28,251 bases of DNA from Magnetococcales bacterium (GCA_015229095.1 JADGCE010000019.1:1-28251); one strand, 5' to 3'. Counted from the first letter of the stretch, positions 16,646 to 24,540 are shown. The notes: a model not told the origin generated them from the letters alone. Numbers and translations are program-made.

Positions 16646-17068
16646 ATGATCGATTACGGAAAATTTAAAAAATCTCTCCAACATCTGGAGTTGCAGTTTG
16701 CCAACCACCGGCGCGCGCAGGAGCGCCCTGAGTTGACGGAACTGGATCGGGAGGCGGTTGCGGAGTCGGTGATCCAGCGGTTTGAAACCTGTTATGACAG
16801 CCTGTGGAAAGTGCTCAAACGCCATCTGGTGGAGGTGCATGGGCTGCCGAATCTTCCCAACAGCCCCAAGCCTCTGTTCAAATGGGCCGGTCAAAACGAT
16901 CTGTTGCCCTCGCCCGTGTCGCAATGGCTGCGCTATGCCGATGCCAGAACCGACACGGCCCACGATTACAGCGGTCATAAAGCACAAGAGGCACTCGCGC
17001 TTATGGGGAGATTTATCGAGGATGCCGTCGCTCTTTATCGGAGCTTGACGGGAGAGCCCTGGGCATGA
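16646..17068 (+). CDS. HEPN-family protein, HI0074-type nucleotidyltransferase partner
   Basis: 140 residues, all-helical, matching the nucleotidyltransferase substrate-binding (HI0074) family within the HEPN superfamily. The HEPN signature R-x4-H is visible as Arg101-TDTA-His106 followed by DYSG, with the family's FEYCYD-like helix seen here as RFETCYDSLWKVLKRHL. HEPN proteins with this motif are often RNases held in check by an MNT partner, but HI0074-type proteins were first described as substrate-binding partners. Toxicity cannot be read from sequence. The stop overlaps the next start (ATGA at 17065-17068), giving a tight two-gene module. Confidence 0.9.
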   Translation: MIDYGKFKKSLQHLELQFANHRRAQERPELTELDREAVAESVIQRFETCYDSLWKVLKRHLVEVHGLPNLPNSPKPLFKWAGQNDLLPSPVSQWLRYADARTDTAHDYSGHKAQEALALMGRFIEDAVALYRSLTGEPWA

Positions 17069-17481
17069 ATGACCCCCTGGAGATCACGCCGGAACAGCAC
17101 GCCCTGCTCTGCGCCTTGCTGCAGCGTTTCCTCCCCGCTGTGACGGTACTGGCCTATGGCTCCCGCGTCACAGGAGGTGCCCGTCCTTACTCTGACCTTG
17201 ATCTTGTGCTTTTTGCCACCCCCGCGCAACGCCCCCTGCTTGCGGAACTCAAGGAGGCTCTGGAGGAGAGCAATCTTCCCTTTCTGGTGGAGCTGCTGGT
17301 CTGGCAGGAACTGCCGGACTCTTTTCAGCGTACCATCGCCGCACGGCATGTGGTACTGCAAGGGGGGGAAAGCGATCTGTTGGCGTTGCGCCGGGATATT
17401 TCCGCAAAGGGGAGCCGGTTTGATCAGGAGATGTGTGCCGTGGGTCTGGGCACGATGGGCAACGGTTTGGCCGGGGCATAG
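17065..17481 (+). CDS. MNT-domain nucleotidyltransferase, HI0073-type
   Basis: 138 residues. The minimal nucleotidyltransferase motif is intact: YGSRVTGGARPYSDLDLVLF has Gly32-Ser33 followed by Asp44 and Asp46, and an acidic residue (Glu76 in FLVELLVW) may be the third carboxylate. In known HEPN/MNT pairs such as HepT/MntA, the MNT protein adds AMP to the HEPN protein to block its RNase activity. By homology this could be the antitoxin of the upstream gene; this is inference. The last 58 bases overlap tail to tail with the methyltransferase gene on the other strand. Confidence 0.9.
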   Translation: MNDPLEITPEQHALLCALLQRFLPAVTVLAYGSRVTGGARPYSDLDLVLFATPAQRPLLAELKEALEESNLPFLVELLVWQELPDSFQRTIAARHVVLQGGESDLLALRRDISAKGSRFDQEMCAVGLGTMGNGLAGA

Positions 17482-18725
17482 TGACCGCAGGCGGTACACA
17501 CCTGGGAAAAACCCGTCAGATGCGCCACCAGATCGCTTACCTCACCTTTGAAGGCAAGGGCCTCCACCTCCAGTCGACCGGTACGGATGAATATCTGGGC
17601 AAACCCCTGCTGGACCAGCAGACGGCTCAGGGAGTCTGCGGTAAAGCCGGTCTTGTGGGCAAAAAAATCGACACCACTCCGTTCGATCTGCCCGGCATGG
17701 CCATAGATGACATCCCGCACCAACACGGGACCGATATGGGATCGATAGAGCACATCGTCGAGATCCAAATCGCGTTCCACCACCACTTTCATCAATTCGC
17801 GCATGTCGGGCACCCGCAGATGGAGAAAACCATCGCTCTTCAGAACGTGCATAAAACCGCGCAGCACCTTGGACACATCATGGTCATGGTAGTGCTCCAG
17901 ATTGTGGGAGCAATAGACGGCATCAAACTGCGCGGCCGGCAACTCTGTCAACGTGCGGGCGTCACAGAGGATATCCGGGTTGCCCGTCGGATCGATGTCC
18001 AGCAGAAGATGTTCAAAACCGTCAAAATGTTCAGGCAATTCAATGTTTTTATTGTTGCCTCCAACATTGAGCACCTTTTTGGGGAGGGCGTCGGAGCGTT
18101 GCCGCATCGTTCGGACAGCCTGGCGAAGCGATGCCTTCGCCGAATGGGGCTCCATGCCCCGCAGGATCAAATCCTGTTCCAGAACGGCAGGGTTGGCTCC
18201 GTTGGCCAACTCGGTCGTTAAAAAATCCTGGATTTTTTTCTCCACCCGGAGATGTTTGGCGACGGTTACCGCCTGCACGACCGCCCGGTGTGCCGTCTCC
18301 TGCGCCATGCCTTGCTGCTGCAAATCTGCTTCGAGGGTGGCCGGTTCCGCACCATTGGCCAGTTCGGTCAGCAAAAAATCCCGAATCCGGTCGACAGCCG
18401 CCGTCTGTTCCAGTTGTTGCACAGCCTTGCCGATGGCAGTTTTGGCCGAATCCTCCCGCATCCCCTGCGCCACCAATTTTTTTTCGAGGACGGTCTCGCT
18501 GACACCTTCCAGAAGTTCGGCAACGACATAATCGACAACCTGCCGGGCACTGTTCAGCCCCTTGACGGCGTTGGCAGCCCTCTCCACCGTGACCATTGCC
18601 GCATATTCCTGCATACCTCGCTGGACCAAATCCTGCGCGAGACGCTCTCGCGAGACACCTGCAGCCAGTTCGGCCACAGCAAAATCCAGGATTTTCCGAG
18701 CCGCTTCCTCATCCGTCCACTGCAT
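17424..18725 (-). CDS. SAM-dependent methyltransferase with four N-terminal helical repeats
   Basis: 433 residues from ATG 18725, which has GGAGGGG and GGAAG upstream on the minus strand; an ATG at 18779 lacks a ribosome site. The N-terminal 208 residues are four tandem repeats of exactly 51 residues: the Gly-Met pair recurs at 37-38, 88-89, 139-140 and 190-191, with pattern DF/DYxxxELxxGxxxxxLExxLxxxGM. The C-terminal class I methyltransferase-like domain has VLNVGGNNKNIELP (glycine motif I), LLLDIDP (acidic end of beta 2), FDAVYCSHNLEHYHDHD (motif IV region, as in Methyltransf_11) and VLKSDGFLHLRVPD. A CxxC sits near the end. It lies 88 bases downstream of the giant protein on the same strand. 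The substrate is unknown; similar SAM folds act in glycan or surface-layer biosynthesis. Confidence 0.85.
   Translation of the reverse strand: MQWTDEEAARKILDFAVAELAAGVSRERLAQDLVQRGMQEYAAMVTVERAANAVKGLNSARQVVDYVVAELLEGVSETVLEKKLVAQGMREDSAKTAIGKAVQQLEQTAAVDRIRDFLLTELANGAEPATLEADLQQQGMAQETAHRAVVQAVTVAKHLRVEKKIQDFLTTELANGANPAVLEQDLILRGMEPHSAKASLRQAVRTMRQRSDALPKKVLNVGGNNKNIELPEHFDGFEHLLLDIDPTGNPDILCDARTLTELPAAQFDAVYCSHNLEHYHDHDVSKVLRGFMHVLKSDGFLHLRVPDMRELMKVVVERDLDLDDVLYRSHIGPVLVRDVIYGHAGQIERSGVDFFAHKTGFTADSLSRLLVQQGFAQIFIRTGRLEVEALAFKGEVSDLVAHLTGFSQVCTACGHYAPAKPLPIVPRPTAHIS
18102..18713 (-). repeat. four in-frame 153-bp repeats in the methyltransferase gene
   Basis: These encode residues 5-208 of the methyltransferase. 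The repeats have diverged in sequence but keep exactly 51-residue spacing with no insertions. Repeats 3 and 4 are most alike (DFLLTELANGAEPATLEADL against DFLTTELANGANPAVLEQDL), suggesting the last duplication was between them. Each unit looks like two or three short helices. Confidence 0.85.
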
Positions 18726-18813
18726 CGATCTTCCGCCCCTCCTCAGCCAACAGCCAACCTCCCCCGCGACGCCGCGCATTTAACCACAGATGGGCGGATG
18801 AGGAAAGGCGCCA

Positions 18814-21800
18814 TCAGGGGGGCGTCACACCGATCTGCCCCCCGGCCTGCCAGTAGGCATTTTTTTGTGCGGGGGTAAACAGTCTGACCTGGGCAGAGCT
18901 CCATAAATCCGTGCCGATGCGGGCAAAATCCTCCGGCTCCAGAGCGGCCTGTTGTGCCGGGCTCAGGCGGGGAACCGCCAACGCCAGACCGGCCACCGCC
19001 TCCGAGGTCAGGGCCTTGATCTGCGCCCCACTCAGGGCGGCAATCTGGCTGCTCCCCAGGGCAGCGATATCCTCCCCCTGCAATCCGGGTATCTGCGCGG
19101 TGGTCAGGGCCCGGATCTGGGTGATGCTCAGGCCGCCGATCTGTCCCGTCGAGAGCTGCTGCACCTGGCTGCTGCTCAAGGCCGCCATCTGGGGGGCAGA
19201 CAACACGCTGATCTGGGTGGTGGTCAGCCCGGCCACAGCGGCCAGCATGGGCATATCCCGAACCTCCAAACTTTTTACCTGGGTGGTGGTCAACGCCGTG
19301 ATCTGGCTGGCTGTCAACGCCCCCACCTGGGTGGTGCTGAGATTTTGGATCTGCTGGGTACTCAACCCCCGCAACTGACCGCTGCTCAACTGACGCACGA
19401 CTGTGGTGGAGAGCGCGCCCAGAGTGGCAGATACACTGCCGACCTGAGCAGGCTCCAGGGCCATGAACTGGGCGGTGGTCAACGCCGCTACCTGGGTAAA
19501 GGAGAGGGCCGCGATCTGTCGGGTGGTCAAGCTGCGCACCTGGGTGCTCTCCAGGGTGGCGATCTGTCTGCCGGTCAGGCCGGCCAACTGGCTGCTGCTC
19601 AACCCGGCCAGCACGGTGGCGGTCAGGCCCGACAACTGGGTGACAGAGAGAGATGCCAACTGTTTGCTGCCCAGGGCCTCTCCCTGGCTGGTGGTCAAAG
19701 CGGCCAGGGCGGTGGCTTCCAGGCCAGCCAACTGGGTAGTGCTCAAATTGCCGATCAGCACCGGTGGGAGGCCAGCCCATTGGGTGGCGCTCCATGCGCC
19801 CAGTTGCTCGACACGAAACCCACGCAGCTGCGCCGTACTCAATTGGGCAATATCGGTCAACTCCAGACTGCGCATCTGGGTGCGGTTCAAGGCGGCCAGT
19901 TGCGTGCCGGTCAGCCCCTTGACCTGGGCCGTGGTCAGGGCCGCCACTTGGGTGCCGCTCAGGGCGCCCAGCTGGGTGGGGGTGAGGAGGGGGATCTGGG
20001 CCGGCGTCAGAGCGTTCCATTGGCTGCTGGAGAGGCTCCCCAGCTGCTCCGGGGTGAGGGCACGCAGTTGTAGACTTCCCAGAGTACTCAGGGTGGTTTT
20101 GCTGACCCCTTCCAGGCGCAGGGCCGCCACCTGGGTGGTGGTCAACCCCTGCCATTGCGCCGTGGTCAGACCCGCCACCTGGCTGGAGACCAGCAGGGTC
20201 AGTTGGGTTTGGCTCAGGGCCCGCAACTGGGAGGTGGCCAGGGCGGCCATCTGGCTGCTGCCCAGCCCGGCTACCTGCGTGGAAGAGAGTCTTTGCACCT
20301 GGGTGCTGCTCAAACCTCGAATCTGGGTTGTGGAGAGGGCCGTGAGTTGAGCAGGGCTCAACCCCGCCGTCAACAACGGCAGATCCTGGGCCTTCAAAGC
20401 AGCGATCTGGGTGGTGGTCAAAGCGGTGATCTGGGTCGGGGTCAAGGCACCCACCTGTGTGGTGGAAAAGGCCCTGATCTGCGTGGCCGTCAACCCGGCC
20501 ATCTGGGTGGTGGTCAGGGCGGCGACCTGGGTACGATTCAGCGCGGTTACGGAGCTTTGAATGGCAAAGGTGGCGGTATAACGGCTGGTGCTGCCCTGGG
20601 CCGTACCTGCCCAATCCCGGATCGCCTCTCCCGCCCAACTGAGGGTGTAGCGACCATTGAGGGCCAGGGGGGTGCTGGGAGCCAGGGTCAGGGTGTTGCC
20701 TGCAAAGGAGAGACGGTTGCTGGTGGCGACCTCCAAACTGTCGACGGCGCGCCCTTCGGCATCGGTCAGTTGCAGAGTGCCTGTCCCGGCCCGGATGGGC
20801 TCGCTGAAGGTCAACACGAGCGTACTGCCGGGTGCCTGGGTCGTGCTGGTGCCCACCGCTGCCGAGATCACCGTGGGCGGGGTTTTGTCCACCCGCCAGA
20901 TACGGTCGGAGCGGAAGAGGGGACTCGCATTGCCCGCAGCATCCCATTGCCGAATCTGCACGGTTCCCGCCGCATAGGATCCCGCCGGCAGGGTAAAACG
21001 GTCCGTGCTGCCGGGCAACCAGGTTTGGCCCCCATTCTGGCTGTATTCCCAGCGGCCACCGCTTTCCAGGGCGTTCAGGATGACCAGACCGCTGTTGCTG
21101 ACACCGAGTGCGCTGGCATTTTTGATCAAAATATCGGCGCGGGGCACATTCTGGTAAGGGCCTACCGTGGTGGTGGGTATCGTGGCCATGCTGTCCACCA
21201 CCGACAGGCCGGAAAAAACATGGCCGAAGACAGCATAGCCCGGCGAGGCAGTACTGGCATAATCCAGAAAGCCGTTGTCCACCAGATTGATAAAAAACTG
21301 CGAGGTCGCCGAGTTGGGATCGCTGGTGCGGGCCATGGCGACGGTGCCACGCCGGTTGGCCAAGCCGCTGCTCTGGGTGGATTCCAGGGTGATGGGATCA
21401 TGGGTGGGGGTTCGATAGGCCAATCCCGTTGTAAAACCGCCACCCTGAGCCATGAAACCTGGTATAACCCGGTGGAACAGGGTGTTACTGTAAAATCCAG
21501 CGTCCACATAGCGGAGCATGTTGGCCACCGTATTGGGAGCCGCCAGGGGTTCCATGGCCAGGGCAATGGTGCCGAGATTGGTCGTCAAGGTCACCTGGGG
21601 GGGGAAGGCAGTGGCCGCAGGCTGTGGAGCGACGGGAGCGGTGCTGTCCAGCGTGTAGGCCTGCTGGGTCACGGGTCCGGCGCCAGCGGCATTGCTGGCC
21701 TTGATCTGGATGGAACTGCTGCCGGAGAGGGTGACCCCGCTCCAGGTCAGACGGTTGCCTTGCAGCTGGCGGCTGATATCGCTCCAGGTTGTCCCCCCGT

Positions 21801-23805
21801 CCAGGGAGCCATACAGGCTTTCGCCAACACCCAGGGCTGCGCTGAGTTGGCCTGTAAGGGTTTGGGTGGCGGTGTTGGTCACAAAATCGCTGGCACTGCT
21901 GCCGCTGTCCGTCGTCAGGCGCAACGCGCTGACGGTGAGGGTGGGCGGGACAAGCGGTGGCTCTGTCACCGTGGGAGAGGGGATGGAGGGGAGGGAAAGG
22001 GTCACCTCCCCCGTCACAGCCGCCGCCACCCGCAGGGAGAGTCCATCCTGCCGGTACAGATGATAGTCGGCACTGCTGCCTGCATCCACCCAACCGCTGC
22101 CCATGGCAACCCGATCACCGCTGTTGCCCTCCACTGTCAGGGTATTGTTGCTGAGGGCCAAAGCGCGGAGATCGGCAGCCGTCAGAATCAGGCCGTTGTC
22201 GCCGCTGCCGGTCAGGTCGATATTTTCAATGCCGCGCAGGGAGCCGGTCAGTTCCGCCAGGGTGAGCCGTTGCCCCGCGCCGGACCAAGCCAGGGTATCG
22301 CTGCCGCTGCCGCCATCGGCCAGGGTGAAGGCGAGGTCGTCGACGGAGAGCAGATCGTCGCCGTCGCCCCCCAGCAACTGGTCGCCACGACCACCCACCA
22401 GGGTATCGTTGCCGCCGTTGCCCCGCAGCACGTTGCGGCTGTCGTTGCCGATGATCCGATCTTCCAGACTGCCGCCGTTGGCATTTTCGATGGTGACCCC
22501 CCAGGCAATGGCCCAATTGTTCACCCCCTGGCCGATGGAGCTGAATGAACCGGGACGGAGGTCAAGGCTGCAGTAGTCGTTCAGGAGGCTGGCGTCCAGA
22601 AGATCCGTGCCGCCCGCATCCCAAATGGTCCGCAGAGAATCGCTTTGAACGCTGTAGGTATCATCACCGCTGCGGGTGGTCTGGTTGGCACCATACATCT
22701 GTTGGAGAGCGGCAATATCCATCATCATGGGGGTGGATGGAGAGATATCCAGGGATTCGTAGGGCGGGGTGGAAAAATAGGAGAGAATGGAGTGCATGAC
22801 ATCATCGTTGCCATAGAGTCGGCCACTCCAATCGGCCTGGGCATTGTAGGTGCCCGGATGGCCAAGCCCCAGGGCGTGGCCGATTTCGTGCAGCAGCGTC
22901 TTGAAGCCGAATTGGCCAACGGCGGTTTCGCCATTACTGTCCCATTGGGAACTCAACCAGATATAGGCATCGCTGACCCGATCGTTGACAGACCAGTAGG
23001 ATGTGTAGGTGCCACCGCCATGGGTGGCGGAGGAGGCTCCGAAAAAAAGGTTGGGCGACTCTCCGGCAGCGGCGGGCACAAAGGTGACCCCACACACCTC
23101 CTGCCACAACTGCATGGCGGCCACCGCTGCCTGTTGTTGGGCGGCGGTCAAGGGGATAAAACCGTTCAACTCATCCTGGTCATGGGCCCGGGCAGCCACA
23201 TCACTGCTGTCCATGAAGCGATATTTCAGTACCAGGGCACTGCCCTGGGTTCCCCAGGAGGCAGTGCCAAAAAAACGCAGCAGTTGGCTGATATATTCGG
23301 CCTTTGTCGCATCGGGATGATCGGCCCACCAGGCTCCATCTGCTGTGGTGGGATGGTCACCCACCGTAACGGTGCGGATTCCGTTGGCCACTTGCAGGGT
23401 GGCATGGCGTTGGGTGTAGAGGTGATAGGCGCCGCTGACGCCTCCATCCAGCCAGCCTGGTCCCATGTTGACCACATCCCCCGCCCCCCCATCGACCGTC
23501 AGCAGGCGGGTGTTGGGGGAGCGGTTCAGAATATCCGTCGCGGTGACCACCAAGGTGTTGTTGTCGGAGCTGCTCAAGTCGATGCGGGTGATGGGTTTGG
23601 CCACGCTGACCAGATTGGCCAGGGCAAAGCGAACGTCGGCACCGGTGATGGCCAGAGAAAAGGCATCGCCCAGATCCGTCAAGGTAAGATTGCTGACGCT
23701 GGCGGTGGCGTTGCCCTGCCCGCTGGGCGGGATGCGGTTGCCGGAGCCGTTGGTGACCGTCAACAGCGCGACGGGAGAGGCCAAGGGGTTGGAAGCTGCG
23801 CGCAT
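18814..23805 (-). CDS. Giant mosaic protein: serralysin-like protease, RTX, cyclophilin, octapeptide repeats
   Basis: 1663 residues from ATG 23805, with AGGAGA upstream. No Sec signal peptide. Order: a beta-rich module (75-140); a peptidase M10/serralysin-like domain with zinc motif HEIGHALGLGH (His306, Glu307, His310, His316) and PMMMDIAALQQMYGAN; RTX-type glycine repeats (458-486); a second copy of the 66-residue module (529-594); an Ig-like segment to about 725; a cyclophilin domain (about 738-895) with FHRVIPGFMAQGGG (Arg779) and NSATSQFFINL; two more beta modules to about 1085; about 65 octapeptide repeats (1087-1609); and a short tail. Export by type I secretion is likely by analogy with RTX proteases, but no transporter genes are here. 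The Met-turn Met is Leu341 (SILSYF), so proteolytic activity is uncertain. It probably acts at the cell surface or outside. Confidence 0.9.
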   Translation of the reverse strand: MRAASNPLASPVALLTVTNGSGNRIPPSGQGNATASVSNLTLTDLGDAFSLAITGADVRFALANLVSVAKPITRIDLSSSDNNTLVVTATDILNRSPNTRLLTVDGGAGDVVNMGPGWLDGGVSGAYHLYTQRHATLQVANGIRTVTVGDHPTTADGAWWADHPDATKAEYISQLLRFFGTASWGTQGSALVLKYRFMDSSDVAARAHDQDELNGFIPLTAAQQQAAVAAMQLWQEVCGVTFVPAAAGESPNLFFGASSATHGGGTYTSYWSVNDRVSDAYIWLSSQWDSNGETAVGQFGFKTLLHEIGHALGLGHPGTYNAQADWSGRLYGNDDVMHSILSYFSTPPYESLDISPSTPMMMDIAALQQMYGANQTTRSGDDTYSVQSDSLRTIWDAGGTDLLDASLLNDYCSLDLRPGSFSSIGQGVNNWAIAWGVTIENANGGSLEDRIIGNDSRNVLRGNGGNDTLVGGRGDQLLGGDGDDLLSVDDLAFTLADGGSGSDTLAWSGAGQRLTLAELTGSLRGIENIDLTGSGDNGLILTAADLRALALSNNTLTVEGNSGDRVAMGSGWVDAGSSADYHLYRQDGLSLRVAAAVTGEVTLSLPSIPSPTVTEPPLVPPTLTVSALRLTTDSGSSASDFVTNTATQTLTGQLSAALGVGESLYGSLDGGTTWSDISRQLQGNRLTWSGVTLSGSSSIQIKASNAAGAGPVTQQAYTLDSTAPVAPQPAATAFPPQVTLTTNLGTIALAMEPLAAPNTVANMLRYVDAGFYSNTLFHRVIPGFMAQGGGFTTGLAYRTPTHDPITLESTQSSGLANRRGTVAMARTSDPNSATSQFFINLVDNGFLDYASTASPGYAVFGHVFSGLSVVDSMATIPTTTVGPYQNVPRADILIKNASALGVSNSGLVILNALESGGRWEYSQNGGQTWLPGSTDRFTLPAGSYAAGTVQIRQWDAAGNASPLFRSDRIWRVDKTPPTVISAAVGTSTTQAPGSTLVLTFSEPIRAGTGTLQLTDAEGRAVDSLEVATSNRLSFAGNTLTLAPSTPLALNGRYTLSWAGEAIRDWAGTAQGSTSRYTATFAIQSSVTALNRTQVAALTTTQMAGLTATQIRAFSTTQVGALTPTQITALTTTQIAALKAQDLPLLTAGLSPAQLTALSTTQIRGLSSTQVQRLSSTQVAGLGSSQMAALATSQLRALSQTQLTLLVSSQVAGLTTAQWQGLTTTQVAALRLEGVSKTTLSTLGSLQLRALTPEQLGSLSSSQWNALTPAQIPLLTPTQLGALSGTQVAALTTAQVKGLTGTQLAALNRTQMRSLELTDIAQLSTAQLRGFRVEQLGAWSATQWAGLPPVLIGNLSTTQLAGLEATALAALTTSQGEALGSKQLASLSVTQLSGLTATVLAGLSSSQLAGLTGRQIATLESTQVRSLTTRQIAALSFTQVAALTTAQFMALEPAQVGSVSATLGALSTTVVRQLSSGQLRGLSTQQIQNLSTTQVGALTASQITALTTTQVKSLEVRDMPMLAAVAGLTTTQISVLSAPQMAALSSSQVQQLSTGQIGGLSITQIRALTTAQIPGLQGEDIAALGSSQIAALSGAQIKALTSEAVAGLALAVPRLSPAQQAALEPEDFARIGTDLWSSAQVRLFTPAQKNAYWQAGGQIGVTPP
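18980..20547 (-). repeat. octapeptide (24-bp) tandem repeat array in the giant protein
   Basis: About 65 units of 24 bases encode [AG]-L-[ST]-x-x-Q-[VILM]-x, for example ALTTTQVA, GLTATQIR and ALTPEQLG. At the DNA level the plus strand shows repeated CTGGGTGGTGGTCA-like words. A minor unit type replaces Gln by Asp (KAQDLPLL, EVRDMPML, ELTDIAQL, GEDIAALG). The array also explains the long open frames on the opposite strand. Confidence 0.92.
22024..22221 (-). repeat. 66-residue module, copy 2
   Basis: Residues 529-594 of the giant protein, the partner of the module at 23386-23583. The two copies bracket the zinc protease and RTX segment, as if the protease had been inserted into, or framed by, a duplicated adhesin-type module. 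Confidence 0.88.
22348..22434 (-). repeat. RTX-type glycine-rich calcium-binding repeats
   Basis: Encodes residues 458-486 with GNGGNDTLVGGRGDQLLGGDGDDLL, matching the GGxGxDxLx nonapeptide of RTX proteins. Only about three units are present, which is few for a secreted protease, where 4-8 or more is usual. It immediately follows the protease domain, as in serralysins. Confidence 0.85.
23386..23583 (-). repeat. 66-residue module, copy 1
   Basis: Residues 75-140 of the giant protein. It aligns without gaps to residues 529-594 (22024-22221), with 31 of 66 identical by my count. Shared anchors are IDL at the start, TVxGxxGDxVxMGxGWxD in the middle, and YHLYxQ near the end. Modules of this type occur in large RTX adhesins (established pattern, recognised from memory). 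Confidence 0.88.
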
Positions 23806-24159
23806 GGGATGCTCTCCTGTGGGAATGGACGCCCCGGCAAGGCCACCGGTTCGGGCGATCCCCCGGCCAGTGGTTGACCCAATACCGGGAAAGGGCTAGG
23901 ATTACGGGTTCTGTTGGCAGGTTTTCGGTGGATGTGCAGCATGACGCTCTCCGTGACGCCTCGGTCGAGTATGCCCCAGTGGTTGCGCCCTTTGCAACCC
24001 ATTTTTCAAGCCCGGCGAGGCGGGTGCATGGGCAAGTATCCGGCATGGCGGGCATGGCACGGACAGGATGAACTGCCTTGCTTTTTTCTGTTGCTTTTTT
24101 TCGCCCCGCCTGGGCATCATGTCGTGGAACGACGATCAGAAAGGGGAGGAAGGCCATCC
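23806..24159. other. 354-base divergent intergenic region
   Basis: Lies between the giant protein gene (minus) and the small unknown gene (plus), so it should hold both promoters. It contains the AGGAGA ribosome site of the minus gene (23813-23818), the GGGGAGGA site of the plus gene (24143-24150), and two T-runs near 24080-24110. I found no convincing -35/-10 pair, terminator hairpin or RNA gene. An open frame from 23914 crosses most of it in the plus direction, but only the part from 24160 looks coding. Confidence 0.5.
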
Positions 24160-24540
24160 ATGATTGCCAAGACTTTGTTGCTCACCAGCGATCTTTTCGA
24201 TGCTGCCGAGCGCATGCAAAAACAGTTGGGGCCAGAGCTCTTTGTCCACGGCCTGTTGCCCCGTTTGCAACGACTGCATGAAGCCCTGGCCTGCGGTCCC
24301 AACCCCGACTTTGGCACCCCCCTGATGGATACCCTGGAGTGGGGGTTTCACAGTCCCATCCAGCCCATTGTGGAGGTCATCATCCACGCCCAGGGGTTTG
24401 ACTGGCGCATCATTGGCGGTCGGCGGCGTCCCTTTCGGAGCCTGGCCCCTGGCCAACCCATCCCGCCAGCGGTGGAGAGGCTGTGGGCACAGGCCCTGGC
24501 CAAGGCGACCCGCTTTCTGGATGGCTGCCTGCAGGCTTGA
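24160..24540 (+). CDS. Hypothetical small soluble protein
   Basis: 126 residues from ATG 24160, chosen because of a strong GGGGAGGA site 9 bases upstream; the frame extends to 23914 but without a ribosome site and with atypical sequence. Not recognised. It appears mixed alpha/beta: a helical N-terminal half (AERMQKQLGPELFVHGLLPRL) and a beta-like centre (PIVEVIIHAQGFDWRIIGG), then a basic RRRPFRSLAPG and a final helix. There is no signal peptide or membrane segment. It is followed after 93 bases by the HBM-type sensor gene, so a shared transcript is possible. Confidence 0.7.
   Translation: MIAKTLLLTSDLFDAAERMQKQLGPELFVHGLLPRLQRLHEALACGPNPDFGTPLMDTLEWGFHSPIQPIVEVIIHAQGFDWRIIGGRRRPFRSLAPGQPIPPAVERLWAQALAKATRFLDGCLQA

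Noticed and set aside
18726..18779. Upstream ATG (18779) for the methyltransferase
   Set aside because: No Shine-Dalgarno before it and the added residues are arginine/glycine-rich; ATG 18725 has GGAGGGG upstream and begins directly with the first repeat.
18980..20547. CRISPR-like array suggested by evenly repeated plus-strand words
   Set aside because: The period is 24 bases in frame with a protein, there are no spacers, and units vary at codon positions as a protein repeat does.
20155..22548. 797-codon open frame antisense to the giant protein gene
   Set aside because: It is glycine/glutamine-rich with no recognisable domain, has no ribosome site, and is explained by GC-rich codon use and the octad repeat on the other strand. 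The same holds for the open frames at 18952-20073 and 19463-20350.
23914..24159. Longer N-terminus for the small protein at 24160
   Set aside because: The upstream part lacks a ribosome site, is unlike the compact domain that follows, and crosses the promoter region. The GGGGAGGA site points to 24160.
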